A stretch of DNA of 64,000 nt, taken from Oceanobacillus sp. J11TS1 (GTDB taxonomy: Bacteria; Bacillota; Bacilli; Bacillales; Amphibacillaceae). The notes beneath the pieces are model-generated. The model was not told the origin of the DNA and ran no database searches. It saw only the letters and a list, made by a program, of their open reading frames with translations. The position numbers were made by a program, and so were the translations under genes. The stretch spans positions 20,820 through 84,819 of the forward strand of contig NZ_BORO01000015.1 of NCBI RefSeq assembly GCF_018333215.1, in the 5' to 3' direction. Below, in pieces: positions 47,984 through 63,190 of this stretch. Numbering within the stretch: position 1 is the first letter of the stretch; each line of letters begins with the position of its first letter.

Positions 47984-48351
47984 CATTATCTGTGAAATGG
48001 AAAGAATCATAAAGGGCTGTTCTTCTGCGCGCGCAATTAGCTAGTAATCCTTTAACACTGATATCACCTCCTTACGCTCCTGAAAAAACTTACCGATTAT
48101 ATCTGCTTTTTAAGGACTTTTAAAAAACAACAGAAAACAGGCTCTAAGAAGAAAAGGCCAAATCGAGAAGAACCCCATTTAAAATATCTTAAAAACGCTT
48201 ATACATATCTTTTTGTAATTATTTGAGGCCTATTCTTCCTTTTTTAATCAATTTTTAGTAAAATAGATAATAAGAGAATGAATACAGGTATTTATCTTGA
48301 TCGAAAAAGAATTTGGATAGATAAAAAAACAGAAAGTATTTGGTGATATGC

Positions 48352-48573
48352 ATGCATGAACAAATAAAAATAAATACGGAATATATTACACTTGGGCAAT
48401 GTATTAAGCTAATCAATTTTTTGGATTCTGGTGGAATGGTTAAAGCATATCTTCAAGATGTAGGTGCTGTGGTTAATGGGGAACGTGAACACCGCCGCGG
48501 CAGAAAGCTATATCCAGAAGACATCCTTGAGATAGATGAGATAGGATCTTTTATCATTCTCAAAGAGGAATAA
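48352..48573 (+). CDS. yaaA: S4-domain protein YaaA
   Basis: Small RNA-binding protein of 73 residues with the S4 fold: [20 protein letters not shown] and [20 protein letters not shown]. It is thought to act in ribosome biogenesis or RNA binding next to recF. I chose the ATG at 48352 (MHEQIK), eight bases after GGTG; an upstream TTG has no better signal. The stop is two bases before recF, so the genes are coupled. Confidence 0.92.
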   Translation: MHEQIKINTEYITLGQCIKLINFLDSGGMVKAYLQDVGAVVNGEREHRRGRKLYPEDILEIDEIGSFIILKEE

Positions 48574-48575
48574 AA

Positions 48576-49706
48576 ATGCATATTGAACAGTTAAAATTAA
48601 CCAATTACCGCAATTATGAAACCTTAGATATTACCTTTGATGATAAAATTAACGTCATCATTGGGGAAAATGCACAAGGAAAGACAAACTTGATGGAAGC
48701 TATCTACGTGCTCTCTTTTACCCGTTCTCATCGGACAATGCGGGAAAAAGAGCTCATACGCTGGGATTCAGATTATGCTACAATAGAGGGAAGGATTACA
48801 AAAAGAAATCAATCTATTCCCCTGCAAATCTCCATTTCATCCAAAGGTAAAAAAGCAAAAGTAAATCATTTAGAACAGCATCGGTTGAGTGATTATATTG
48901 GTGCCGTCAATGTAGTGATGTTTGCACCAGAGGATTTAACCATTGTTAAAGGAGCTCCGCAGATTCGCCGTCGTTTTATGGATATGGAGTTAGGCCAAAT
49001 CCAGCCAACCTATATATATCATTTATCTCAATATCAAAAAATACTGAAGCAAAGAAACCATTTATTAAAACAATTGCAACGTATGAGCGGTGCTGATGAA
49101 ACTATGTTGGATGTATTGACAGACCAACTGGTTGAGCATGCTTCTTTTTTGTTGGAGAGACGGTTTGTTTACCTAGATTTGCTCCGAAAATGGGCAGGAC
49201 CTATTCATGAAGGAATAAGTCGCAATCTAGAAAACTTAGATATCCAATATAATGCGACAATAAAGGTATCAGAAGAGGCAGATAAGGAGAAAATAACTAC
49301 TATCTATCAAGATTCCTTTAAGGATGTTCGAAAAAAAGAAATTGAACGTGGCACAACGTTAATTGGCCCGCACCGCGATGATCTTGTTTTTTTTGTGAAT
49401 GGCAAGGATGTACAAACTTACGGATCACAAGGACAGCAAAGAACAACCGCATTGTCCATTAAATTAGCAGAGATAGAACTGATCTATCAAGAAGTGGGAG
49501 AATATCCAATCCTTTTACTTGATGATGTATTAAGTGAACTAGATGATTATCGCCAGTCCCATTTATTGAATACAATCCAAGGAAAAGTGCAGACATTCGT
49601 TTCGACAACAAATGTCGACGGGATTCACCATGAAACGTTGAAAAATGCAGAGTTATTTTATATTCATCAAGGCGTGGCAACGAAGACAAACACAGAAGAA
49701 TCGTAA
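48576..49706 (+). CDS. recF: DNA replication and repair protein RecF
   Basis: SMC-like ATPase that helps load RecA at gapped DNA. Walker A is [18 protein letters not shown] near residue 30. The signature region [19 protein letters not shown] and Walker [14 protein letters not shown] lie near the C-terminus. Length 376 residues. Its ribosome-binding site (AGAGGAAT) overlaps the yaaA end. Confidence 0.96.
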   Translation: MHIEQLKLTNYRNYETLDITFDDKINVIIGENAQGKTNLMEAIYVLSFTRSHRTMREKELIRWDSDYATIEGRITKRNQSIPLQISISSKGKKAKVNHLEQHRLSDYIGAVNVVMFAPEDLTIVKGAPQIRRRFMDMELGQIQPTYIYHLSQYQKILKQRNHLLKQLQRMSGADETMLDVLTDQLVEHASFLLERRFVYLDLLRKWAGPIHEGISRNLENLDIQYNATIKVSEEADKEKITTIYQDSFKDVRKKEIERGTTLIGPHRDDLVFFVNGKDVQTYGSQGQQRTTALSIKLAEIELIYQEVGEYPILLLDDVLSELDDYRQSHLLNTIQGKVQTFVSTTNVDGIHHETLKNAELFYIHQGVATKTNTEES

Positions 49707-49771
49707 CCTATACATCATGAAAACCAAGAGTTAAATGCGTCTGATTGAATGAAGAAAGGGAGCGATTGATC

Positions 49772-50044
49772 GTGTTCATTCACATTGGTAATGACAATGT
49801 TATTCGTTCGAAGGAAGTCGTTGCGATCATTGATTACGATCTATACACAAGTACATCGGGAATGTATCAGATGGTACAAGAATGGAAACAAGAAAACAAG
49901 GTGTCCGGTCCGGAGAAGAAGGCCAAATCCATTATGGTTACAGAAAATCATATATATTTTAGTTCATTATCTGTAGCTACTTTAAGAAAAAGATCCGGTA
50001 TGCTGACAACAATCAGTAATTTAGAAGATTATTATGAAGAGTAA
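49772..50044 (+). CDS. remB: Extracellular matrix regulator RemB (YaaB)
   Basis: DUF370-family protein; in B. subtilis it activates biofilm matrix genes together with RemA. The 90 residues start MFIHIGNDNVIRSKEVVAII and contain KSIMVTENHIYFSSLSVATL. The start is GTG at 49772, nine bases after GGGAG; the longer frame would include that site. Position between recF and gyrB matches B. subtilis yaaB. Confidence 0.9.
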   Translation: MFIHIGNDNVIRSKEVVAIIDYDLYTSTSGMYQMVQEWKQENKVSGPEKKAKSIMVTENHIYFSSLSVATLRKRSGMLTTISNLEDYYEE

Positions 50045-50115
50045 GCCGGATGTAAACAAATGCATTTACCGGACTTTTTAAACAACCTCTAAAACAAGAG
50101 ATTTCTGCATCTTAA

Positions 50116-52107
<1,992 letters not shown>

Positions 52108-52239
52108 TGGTGACATTATCCTCTTTATATAAATGTAAAAGCGGGTAGAAGCCTTTCTATCCCTTTGTGAAGAGGACATAATAGCTAGAAAGATTTGAGG
52201 AAATCGCTATTGTAATAGTGATTGGGAGGTTATTAGACT

Positions 52240-54771
52240 ATGGCAGAGCAAAATCGTCCGAGTGTCCAAGAAATAAATATTAGTAAAGAGATGCGTACAT
52301 CTTTCTTAGATTATGCAATGAGTGTTATTGTATCCCGGGCATTACCGGATGTCCGAGATGGCATGAAGCCTGTGCATCGCCGTATTCTTTACGCTATGAA
52401 TGACTTGGGAATGCACTCTGACAAAGCATTTAAGAAATCAGCACGTATCGTTGGAGAAGTTATTGGTAAGTACCATCCGCATGGTGACTCGGCTGTTTAT
52501 GAGACTATGGTAAGAATGGCGCAGGATTTTAGTTATCGTTATATGCTTGTGGACGGGCACGGCAACTTTGGTTCTGTTGACGGTGATTCCGCTGCAGCCA
52601 TGCGTTATACAGAAGCACGTATGTCTAAGATTTCCATGGAGCTCCTTCGTGATATTAATAAAGATACAATTGATTATCAGGATAACTATGATGGGGCTGA
52701 ACGCGAGCCTGTTGTATTTCCGGCCCGTTTCCCTAATTTACTTGTTAATGGAACATCAGGGATTGCGGTTGGTATGGCAACCAATATTCCGCCACATCAT
52801 TTGGGAGAGACAATTGATGCGGTACTGGCAATCAGTAAAAATCCCGATTTAACTGTTGATGAAATTATGGAAAACTATCTTCCTGGTCCTGATTTTCCTA
52901 CTGCAGGACAAATCTTAGGCAGAAGCGGTATCCGTAAAGCCTATGAAACTGGAAAAGGATCCATTACCATTCGAGCAAAAATTAATATAGAGCAAGGAAA
53001 AAATGACAAAGAAACAATTATTGTGACAGAGCTTCCTTATCAAGTGAACAAAGCCAAGCTTATTGAAAAAATAGCTGAACTGGTCCGTGATAAGAAAATT
53101 GATGGTATTACAGATCTTCGTGACGAATCAGACCGTAATGGAATGCGGGTTGTGATGGAGCTTAGAAGAGATGCGAATGCGAATGTCGTTTTGAATAATT
53201 TATATAAGCATACGTCTCTGCAAACCACATTTGGTATTAATATGCTTGCGCTTGTAGATGGACGACCAAAGGTATTAACGATTAAACAATGCTTAGAATA
53301 TTATTTAGAGCACCAAAAAGTAATTATCAAGCGCCGTACAGCGTTTGAATTAAATAAAGCAGAAGCACGTGCACATATTTTAGAAGGTCTGCGTATCGCA
53401 CTGGATCACTTAGATGAGGTTATTTCTTTAATTCGTAATTCCAAAACAGCAGATATTGCAAGAGAAGGATTAATCGAACGCTTTGAATTATCTGAGAAGC
53501 AGGCACAAGCTATTCTTGATATGCGCCTGCAGCGCTTAACAGGCTTAGAACGTGAAAAGATTGAAGATGAATACAAAGAACTTCAAGCATTAATTGCTGA
53601 GTTAAAAGCTATCTTAGCGGATGAAGAGAAAGTATTAGAAATCATTCGTGAGGAACTTACGGAAATCAAAGAGAAATTTAGCGATGAACGCCGCACAGAA
53701 ATTGTAGCTGGCGGGGCTGGTTTCTTTGAAGATGAAGACCTTATTCCGGTAGAGAATATCGTTATCACGCTAACCCACCAAGGTTATATCAAACGATTGC
53801 CTGCTTCCACTTACCGTACACAGCGTCGTGGAGGCCGAGGTATTCAAGGGATGGGGACGAATGATGATGACTTTGTAGAACATCTTGTGTCTACTTCTAC
53901 ACATGATACAGTTCTATTCTTCACCAATAAAGGGAAAGTGTATAAAACAAAGGGATACGAAATTCCGGAGTTTAGCCGTACCGCCAAAGGAATTCCGATT
54001 ATTAATTTGCTTCAAGTAGAAAAAGGAGAATGGGTTAATGCTGTCATCTCCGTATCCGAGTTTGACGAGAATCATTTCTTATTCTTTACTACGAAGCATG
54101 GAATCGCAAAACGTACGTCCCTTGAAAAATTCAAAAACATCCGTAAAGGCGGGCTGATTGCTGTAAATCTTCGAGAAGAGGATGAATTAATTTCCGTTCG
54201 TCTAACCGATGGCGAAAAAGAAGTTATGATTGCTACGAAAAAAGGTTATTTGATTCGTTTTGAAGAAGAACAAATGCGCCCAATGGGAAGAACAGCAGCA
54301 GGAGTAAAAGGAATTTCCCTGCGTGGGGATGATGAGGTTGTCTCCATGGAAATTCTTGAAGAAGGGTCTAAAATTCTTCATGTAACAAGTAAAGGATTTG
54401 GAAAGCAGACACCAGAGAGCGAATATCGCCGTATTAACCGTGGCGGTAAAGGCGTATTCACTTGTAAACTTGACGAAAAAACAGGGCATGTAGCAGATGT
54501 GAAAGTAATTCAAGGTGATGAAGATTTAATGCTCATTACCATTGCAGGTGTGCTGATTCGCATTCAAGTATCCGATATTTCTCAAACGGGTAGAAATACA
54601 AAAGGGGTACACCTGATTCGTCTGCAGGATGATGAAGAGGTTGCAACGGTGGCTCGAATTGAGAAAGAAGACGAAGAAATAGAAGAAGCAGATGCTACAG
54701 AAGAAGTGGAAGCAACAGAAGAAACAGAAGCGTCGGAGGATACAAACGACGATAGTGGCGATGAGGAGTAA
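52240..54771 (+). CDS. gyrA: DNA gyrase subunit A
   Basis: Breakage-reunion subunit. The catalytic tyrosine is Tyr123 in [12 protein letters not shown]. The quinolone-resistance region [12 protein letters not shown] has the wild-type Ser84 and Glu88. The gyrase-defining GyrA box [10 protein letters not shown] and the beta-pinwheel follow. The 843-residue protein ends in an unusually long acidic tail of about 35 residues (Glu/Asp/Thr/Ala). GGGAGG precedes the ATG. It is followed by a terminator, not by an rRNA operon. Confidence 0.97.
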   Translation: MAEQNRPSVQEINISKEMRTSFLDYAMSVIVSRALPDVRDGMKPVHRRILYAMNDLGMHSDKAFKKSARIVGEVIGKYHPHGDSAVYETMVRMAQDFSYRYMLVDGHGNFGSVDGDSAAAMRYTEARMSKISMELLRDINKDTIDYQDNYDGAEREPVVFPARFPNLLVNGTSGIAVGMATNIPPHHLGETIDAVLAISKNPDLTVDEIMENYLPGPDFPTAGQILGRSGIRKAYETGKGSITIRAKINIEQGKNDKETIIVTELPYQVNKAKLIEKIAELVRDKKIDGITDLRDESDRNGMRVVMELRRDANANVVLNNLYKHTSLQTTFGINMLALVDGRPKVLTIKQCLEYYLEHQKVIIKRRTAFELNKAEARAHILEGLRIALDHLDEVISLIRNSKTADIAREGLIERFELSEKQAQAILDMRLQRLTGLEREKIEDEYKELQALIAELKAILADEEKVLEIIREELTEIKEKFSDERRTEIVAGGAGFFEDEDLIPVENIVITLTHQGYIKRLPASTYRTQRRGGRGIQGMGTNDDDFVEHLVSTSTHDTVLFFTNKGKVYKTKGYEIPEFSRTAKGIPIINLLQVEKGEWVNAVISVSEFDENHFLFFTTKHGIAKRTSLEKFKNIRKGGLIAVNLREEDELISVRLTDGEKEVMIATKKGYLIRFEEEQMRPMGRTAAGVKGISLRGDDEVVSMEILEEGSKILHVTSKGFGKQTPESEYRRINRGGKGVFTCKLDEKTGHVADVKVIQGDEDLMLITIAGVLIRIQVSDISQTGRNTKGVHLIRLQDDEEVATVARIEKEDEEIEEADATEEVEATEETEASEDTNDDSGDEE

Positions 54772-54817
54772 TAGATAATCATCGAGGCTCTTGTTCCTCG
54801 TTCAGATGATAGAAATG

Positions 54818-54867
54818 AATCAACCAACTGGCTATGCAATATATGGCTGGTTGGTTGATTTTTTTAT
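54818..54867 (+). terminator. Bidirectional terminator between gyrA and yaaC
   Basis: AATCAACCAACTGGCTAT pairs with ATGGCTGGTTGGTTGATT (one or two mismatches) and is followed by seven T. Confidence 0.85.
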
Positions 54868-54901
54868 AAAAGTTTATAACAGCCGCTCCAGAAAAAGAAC
54901 C

Positions 54902-55840
54902 TTAATCAAAGTTTCGTAATAAATGCTCGCTGATAAGCGTTGGTGTTTTTTGCTGCGTTACTTTTAAAAATTGTTGAATAAACGGATATTCCCTATCTGC
55001 TTTCATTTGGATGAGTTCTCCCCACCATTCTGTTTCATACCTGCAAATCATACTCAAATTAAACAAGAGAATATAATGCGCTAAAACTTCAGAATAAGGG
55101 AAGTAGTTTGCCCGGTTAGATGGGAAATAAATAAACTCATTATCCAAATGATAACGAAAAGGTCCGTTCCAGTTATGGATTGGTTTTGCAAGATAAAGAT
55201 GCAGTTCCCCCTTTTTTTGTTGCATATCGTTGATCGAAGGCAAGTAAGGACGAATACGCTCTACAAAAGTTTCTTCTTTTAAATGAAATGCATCTAAAAT
55301 AGTCGCTGGAAAGATAAGCTGTCTATGGTGTTTTTTTCCGACAACAGTCATGGATTCTTCTTTATAGAGCTTCCATATATTGCTCAGCTCAGGAATGGTA
55401 CTTAACAGCAAACGCATAGAAACACGATCTAATGGAAAAGGGCTGAAAGAAAATAAGTAGCGGCTGACATATGGAAATAATCCTTGCTGCTGAATTTTGA
55501 CTTCATCCTCTAAAAATCGATAATCTTTTCGTTTTCTTTTTCGTGTAGTCATACCATGAGCGAGTACTGCTGTCGTTTCAGGATAATCAGGACGTTTCGT
55601 TAGCAGCCACCCTTTTAAGAGGTGCACCATTCCATAAAAAGATAGAACTGGCTGAACCACCAAGCTGCTTTTTTTACTTGATTCCATAAAACTTTTTCCA
55701 TGCCCAAGATAATGTACAAAGGCAGTGCTATTTTGATAACTTTTGGCAGTCGCATCACTTAGGAAATGGTATCTTTCTCGTAAGTAGTTTTGGGCATTTT
55801 CTTGCACAGTTAAAAATTGAAATACGTCTTCATAATGCAT
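54902..55840 (-). CDS. yaaC: YaaC-like protein
   Basis: Function unknown. The 312-residue soluble protein matches YaaC of Bacillaceae in size, in position (between gyrA and guaB) and in opposite orientation. A FYGMVHLLKGWLLTKRPDYP segment and the ending LISEHLLRNF fit the family. I chose the ATG at 55838-55840, with GGAGG four bases upstream; an adjacent TTG is less likely. Confidence 0.85.
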   Translation of the reverse strand: MHYEDVFQFLTVQENAQNYLRERYHFLSDATAKSYQNSTAFVHYLGHGKSFMESSKKSSLVVQPVLSFYGMVHLLKGWLLTKRPDYPETTAVLAHGMTTRKRKRKDYRFLEDEVKIQQQGLFPYVSRYLFSFSPFPLDRVSMRLLLSTIPELSNIWKLYKEESMTVVGKKHHRQLIFPATILDAFHLKEETFVERIRPYLPSINDMQQKKGELHLYLAKPIHNWNGPFRYHLDNEFIYFPSNRANYFPYSEVLAHYILLFNLSMICRYETEWWGELIQMKADREYPFIQQFLKVTQQKTPTLISEHLLRNFD

Positions 55841-56090
55841 CAATCCTCCAGCTCCATAACTATTAAAATATTTTGAATGTATCCTCTATTTATTCTTCTA
55901 TGTAGGTGGCTTGAAAAAGTGCAAAAGATAGAGTAATGTAAGTAAAAATAGATATTTGCTACTGCTTTCACTGGAAAATATTAAAAAAGCAGTTTCTAAA
56001 GATTAGTATGTCTTTATCATTTAGAGATATACGAGGAAAAACTGTATAGTATCCATGAAATGAAGTGAAAATATGTTGTGAATTCAATGA

Positions 56091-57581
<1,491 letters not shown>

Positions 57582-57728
57582 TAAAGGAAAGTGCAGAGAG
57601 CCTGAAGTCTCCTCGTTATTGGCGCTGAGCTAGACGATTATTTTTAGCCCAAGAATAAATTTTTCCTAATGATATAAGGAACGAATTCACCAATAATATA
57701 TGATGACAAATTTGTGTCATACGGTCGT

Positions 57729-57768
57729 AAAAAAAATAGATGGAGGATGTTGCTCCATCTATTTTTTT
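57729..57768 (+). terminator. Terminator of guaB
   Basis: AAAAAAATAGATGGAG and CTCCATCTATTTTTTT form a perfect 16-base stem with a T run, about 150 bases after the guaB stop. The intervening bases show nothing else. Confidence 0.85.
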
Positions 57769-57858
57769 ATAAATTTTTATGGTAAAATGTGAGACATGCT
57801 CAGCAGAATACATAGAAATTATGTACAAAGCTATATTATTAAACGGAGGTACAGTAAT

Positions 57859-59199
57859 GTGAGAAAGACTATGAAAAAATTGTTTCTTTTGGTGGCTACA
57901 GTAGCACTTGTTTTAACATCTTTAGCAACACCAATCACATCTGTTTATGCGGATGAAGTAGATTTAGTGGCGGAATCAGCCATTTTAGTGGATGCAGATA
58001 CTGGAAAAGTTTTATATGCAAAAAATCCAGATGTTGCATTGCCTCCTGCTAGCATGACGAAAATGATGACAGAATATCTTGTTTGGGAAGCAGTCGAAAA
58101 TGGAGATATTTCTTGGGATACAACAACAGAAATAAGTGATTATGCATATAGCATATCTGCAGATACATCATTCTCTGGTGTTGGCTTAAAGCAACAACAG
58201 GAATACACAGTGAAAGAATTATATGAAGCAATGGCGATTAATTCAGATAATGCTACAACAATTGCTCTAGCAGAGTTAATTGCAGGATCTGAAGGAAACT
58301 TTGTAAAAATGATGAATAAAAAGGGAGAAGAATTAGGTCTTCCAGAATTTAAATTTGTAAACTCTACGGGACTAGATAATGAGAGCCTAGGAGATAATTA
58401 TCCAGAAGGAACTGGTCCAAATGATACGAACTTGCTATCTGCTCGTTCTGCAGCCATTCTAGGTACTGCACTCGTGAATGATTACCCGGAAGCTTTAGAC
58501 ATTTCCAGCATACCGACAACGGAATTTGATGGCCAAGAAATCGATAACTGGAATTATATGCTTGATCACGATGCTGAATATTTAAAGCAATATCATTATG
58601 AGGGCGTTGATGGATTAAAAACTGGATTTACTGACCTTGCAGGATACTGTTTCACTGGAACAGCGGAACGCGATGGCCGACGTTTAATCTCTGTTGTTAT
58701 GAAAACAACAAGTGATACAGAGCGTTTTGAAGAGACTGCAAAATTATTAGATTATGGTTTTGATAAATATGAAACGCAAGAATTATTCCCTGCTGGATAT
58801 CAAGAAAAGGGCGAGGAAACACTTCCTGTAGCAAAAGGAAAAGATAAGGAAGTAAACATTGGTATTAGCGAAGGCATCCAAGTTCCTGTGAAATCAGGGG
58901 AAGAAGAATTATATCATTTAGAATATACGATTAATGAAGATATGCTGAATAGTAATGGCGAACTAGAAGCGCCAATAAAAGCTGGTGAAGTAATTGGTAC
59001 TGCAAAAGTTGTCTACGATGGGGAAGAAGAAGATTATGGCTATATTACAGAAGACGGCAGCAAAGGTGAATATGAATTAGTAGCTGCTGATTCTGTTGAA
59101 AAATCCAATTGGTTCATGCTTACTTTACAATCTATTGGCAACTTCTTTGTGAATATGTTCCAAGGTGCATTTGATTGGGTTAAAGGGCTTTTTAGCTAA
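57859..59199 (+). CDS. dacA: D-alanyl-D-alanine carboxypeptidase DacA (PBP5)
   Basis: Trims the terminal D-Ala from peptidoglycan stem peptides outside the cell. The signal peptide ends near SVYADE. Active-site motifs are SMTK (Ser-x-x-Lys), SDN and KTG in GVDGLKTGFTD. A beta-rich C-terminal domain follows, then an amphipathic anchor (GNFFVNMFQGAFDWVKGLF). The GTG at 57859 is nine bases after GGAGG and gives 446 residues; the ATG four codons later is an alternative. Confidence 0.94.
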   Translation: MRKTMKKLFLLVATVALVLTSLATPITSVYADEVDLVAESAILVDADTGKVLYAKNPDVALPPASMTKMMTEYLVWEAVENGDISWDTTTEISDYAYSISADTSFSGVGLKQQQEYTVKELYEAMAINSDNATTIALAELIAGSEGNFVKMMNKKGEELGLPEFKFVNSTGLDNESLGDNYPEGTGPNDTNLLSARSAAILGTALVNDYPEALDISSIPTTEFDGQEIDNWNYMLDHDAEYLKQYHYEGVDGLKTGFTDLAGYCFTGTAERDGRRLISVVMKTTSDTERFEETAKLLDYGFDKYETQELFPAGYQEKGEETLPVAKGKDKEVNIGISEGIQVPVKSGEEELYHLEYTINEDMLNSNGELEAPIKAGEVIGTAKVVYDGEEEDYGYITEDGSKGEYELVAADSVEKSNWFMLTLQSIGNFFVNMFQGAFDWVKGLFS

Positions 59200-59213
59200 T
59201 CTTTGTAGAAAAC

Positions 59214-59242
59214 TTGCAACATGGTATGAAATAGCTTATGAT
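59214..59242 (+). promoter_or_regulatory. Predicted sigma-A promoter of serS
   Basis: TTGCAA (59214-59219), 17 bases, TATGAT (59237-59242), just upstream of the T-box leader. Confidence 0.6.
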
Positions 59243-59248
59243 ATACAA

Positions 59249-60846
<1,598 letters not shown>

Positions 60847-60902
60847 CTTCTAGCATAGAGAATCTCTTATTTTGAGGTTCTCTCTTTTTTTGCTGAAAAA
60901 TG

Positions 60903-60932
60903 TTGACAAATAATATTTACGAATGATATAGT
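60903..60932 (+). promoter_or_regulatory. Predicted sigma-A promoter of tRNA-Ser
   Basis: TTGACA (60903-60908), 18 bases, TATAGT (60927-60932), ending 48 bases before the tRNA. Confidence 0.78.
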
Positions 60933-60980
60933 ATATTTTGTTCGCCGAGGGATAAGCGAATGGAAGTTTTTAATATTTAT

Positions 60981-61073
60981 GGAGGTATACCCAAGTCTGG
61001 CTGAAGGGGTCGGTCTTGAAAACCGAGAGGCGGGTCAAACCGCGCGGGGGTTCGAATCCCTCTACCTCCTCCA
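60981..61073 (+). tRNA. tRNA-Ser (anticodon UGA)
   Basis: A class II tRNA of 93 bases with encoded CCA. Acceptor arms GGAGGTA and TACCTCC pair fully. The anticodon loop CTTGAAA gives TGA at 61017-61019, reading UCN serine codons. A long variable arm (GAGGCGGGTCAAACCGCGC) and the T-arm GGTTCGAATCC are present. The discriminator base is T instead of the G usual for bacterial tRNA-Ser. It lies between serS and the alarmone synthetase gene. Confidence 0.95.
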
Positions 61074-61102
61074 TTTAAAACAAACGTAAAAAATTGGAGA
61101 TA

Positions 61103-61132
61103 AAAACCCGTAGCTTTCGAGCTGCGGGTTTT
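61103..61132. terminator. Bidirectional terminator between tRNA-Ser and the alarmone synthetase gene
   Basis: AAAACCCGTAGCT and AGCTGCGGGTTTT pair over 13 bases (one G-U or mismatch) with A and T runs on both ends. Confidence 0.85.
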
Positions 61133-61153
61133 CTAATATATATATAATTAAAT

Positions 61154-61900
61154 TTATTTTTTATCTCTTTTCTCCATCAATGATTCCAGTAACTGTTTTG
61201 GCAGCGGGAAGCGTTTATTATCCAGCGGCAGAAAATCGAGCTGATTATCTGCATTTTTATCTTCTTTTGCCTCTTTCATTTCCTGATGAAGAAACTCCAT
61301 CTTCTCGTCTAATTGATTCGCAATATTTGCGCTGGTTGTTAGTTCTTCAACAAGATGAGCCGGCACTTTGCCATCATATTTATAATAAATTTTATGCTCC
61401 AAGCTCGCCCAGAAATCCATGGCAACGGTACGAATTTGAATTTCAATAAAGACTTCTTCTTCACAATCGGAGAAAAAGACAGGAATCGACAAAATCAAGT
61501 GGAGGCTTTTATATCCATTTGGTTTTGGATTCTTAATATAATCTTTGATTTCAATCACTTTTATATCTTGTTGCCCTTGGATTATCTCACTGATCTTATA
61601 AATATCAGATATAAAGGAACAAACAATTCGAATGCCCGCAATATCTTTAATATGTTTACCAATAGAATCCTGCGTAATTGGAACATTTTTGCGCTGACAC
61701 TTCCTTAAAATACTTTCCGGTGATTTAATACGTGATTTTAAATGTTCAATTGGATTATAGTCGTGAATATGTTCAAATTCTTCCTGAAGGATATGAAGCT
61801 TTGTATTCATTTCATCCAATCCAAATTTGTAACGAAGCATAAAGCGCGTAAGTTCTTTTCGTACGGCTTTTAATTGATTTATTTGTTTTGAATCATCCAT
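61154..61900 (-). CDS. Small alarmone synthetase (RelP/YwaC-like GTP pyrophosphokinase)
   Basis: Makes (p)ppGpp from GTP or GDP and ATP without a hydrolase domain. The synthetase core has HLKSRIKSPESI, IKDIAGIRIVCSFISDIY, NPKPNGYKSLHLI and EIQIRTVAMDFWASLEHKIYY, which fit B. subtilis YwaC better than YjbM. The 248 residues exceed the usual 210 because of a C-terminal extension of about 35 charged residues. I chose the ATG at 61898-61900, nine bases after AAAGGA. Monocistronic. Confidence 0.87.
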   Translation of the reverse strand: MDDSKQINQLKAVRKELTRFMLRYKFGLDEMNTKLHILQEEFEHIHDYNPIEHLKSRIKSPESILRKCQRKNVPITQDSIGKHIKDIAGIRIVCSFISDIYKISEIIQGQQDIKVIEIKDYIKNPKPNGYKSLHLILSIPVFFSDCEEEVFIEIQIRTVAMDFWASLEHKIYYKYDGKVPAHLVEELTTSANIANQLDEKMEFLHQEMKEAKEDKNADNQLDFLPLDNKRFPLPKQLLESLMEKRDKK

Positions 61901-62004
61901 TGATAAAATTCCTTTCTGGCTTTCATTCATGTACAATAATTATAGCAAAGATCAATTTTTTTGGCAGATGAAAAGACGTATGAATTTTGCTGAATTGATA
62001 CTGC

Positions 62005-62033
62005 TTGACAAAAGTATGACAAGGCCTTATAGT
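62005..62033 (+). promoter_or_regulatory. Predicted sigma-A promoter of proC
   Basis: TTGACA (62005-62010), 17 bases, TATAGT (62028-62033), directly upstream of the T-box leader. Confidence 0.8.
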
Positions 62034-62039
62034 ACAATT

Positions 62040-62279
62040 CAATAAATAAATACGTTGAACGGACCAGTAATTTATGTGTGTTTACCACAGAGAGGAAATC
62101 CAATGGCTGTAAGATTTCTGTAGATGCCTTTATGAACCTATCCGGGAGTATGTTAGTGTATGCTAACTGCAGGAAGCTGCATTATCAATGAAAGTGGATA
62201 ACTTTTATCAACAAAGGTGGTACCGCGGAATAATACTGATTCCGTCCTTTACAGAGGATGTGTAATCAGTTTTTTTTAT
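62040..62279 (+). promoter_or_regulatory. Proline T-box riboswitch upstream of proC
   Basis: The T-box sequence AGGTGGTACCGCGG is at 62215-62228. The specifier in GAACCTATCC is CCT (62137-62139), a proline codon. A terminator (CTGATT...AATCAG followed by eight T, about 62236-62279) completes the switch. Uncharged tRNA-Pro should raise proline synthesis; proline is also an osmoprotectant. Confidence 0.93.
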
Positions 62280-62343
62280 TGTTTATTTCGTTTGGAAAAT
62301 AGATGAACAAATGAATGAATATATAATACGAGGAGGAAAGTAC

Positions 62344-63162
62344 ATGGATAAAACAATTGCGTTTTTTGGTGCGGGAAATTTAGCAGAGGCAATTATTGCT
62401 GGAATTACCAGAGCCGACGTTGTGTCAAACGATCAGGTACTTGTTACAAACCGCAGCGATAACACACGATTAAACTTGATTGCCGAAAAATATGGTGTCA
62501 CATGTGGCCGAAATAAGGAAGAAATGATCCATGATGCAGATATTCTTATTCTTGCTATGAAACCTAAGGATGCGAGTGATTATTTAAACTGGCTTAAAGA
62601 TTATATAAAGCCCCAACACGTAGTTATTTCCGTCATTGCAGGGTTATCGATTGAACAGATGGAAAAAACGCTTGGTGAAGGAATACCTGTTATTCGAACT
62701 ATGCCGAACACTTCCGCTTTAATTGGACAGTCAGCAACAGCTATTTCTAAGGGGACCTATGTGCAACCTAGCCAGCTCCACCTTGCAGAAGAACTTTTTC
62801 AGACGGTAGGTACAACTAAAATTGTAGATGAAAAGGATATGCACACAATTACGGCGATTGCAGGCAGTGGCCCGGCATTTTTCTACTATATGGTGGAAGC
62901 AATGGAGAAAGCAGCGATTGAAGCTGGATTAGATCAAGATACAGCGTTAGAGTTATTAGCACAAACCGTGATTGGAGCAGGTAAAATGCTTGGATCATCT
63001 GGTGAAGAACCTGAACAGCTGCGTATTAATATTACAAGCCCATCAGGCACCACAGAAGCTGGTTTAAAGCAGTTAATGGGAAATGGTTTTGATAAGATTG
63101 TGAAGGCGTGCGTAGAGAGTGCGAGAGAGCGATCTATAGAAATTACAAATGGACAGAAATAA
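62344..63162 (+). CDS. proC: Pyrroline-5-carboxylate reductase
   Basis: Last step of proline synthesis: reduces pyrroline-5-carboxylate with NAD(P)H. The Rossmann motif FFGAGNLAEAIIAG is at the N-terminus. IRTMPNTSALIGQSAT and the ProC signature (GAGKMLGSSGEEPEQLRINITSPSGTT region, about residues 215-245) are clear. Length 272 residues. The ATG at 62344 lies after AGGAGG. Controlled by the proline T-box. Confidence 0.96.
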   Translation: MDKTIAFFGAGNLAEAIIAGITRADVVSNDQVLVTNRSDNTRLNLIAEKYGVTCGRNKEEMIHDADILILAMKPKDASDYLNWLKDYIKPQHVVISVIAGLSIEQMEKTLGEGIPVIRTMPNTSALIGQSATAISKGTYVQPSQLHLAEELFQTVGTTKIVDEKDMHTITAIAGSGPAFFYYMVEAMEKAAIEAGLDQDTALELLAQTVIGAGKMLGSSGEEPEQLRINITSPSGTTEAGLKQLMGNGFDKIVKACVESARERSIEITNGQK

Positions 63163-63190
63163 TTAATTTCTTAAAGAAGGGGGAAATCGG

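Noticed and set aside
52331-52346. Second Noc-binding site in gyrA (TATCCCGGGCATT)
   Set aside because: Only the CCCGGG core matches; the flanks do not fit the NBS consensus and the sequence is constrained by GyrA codons.
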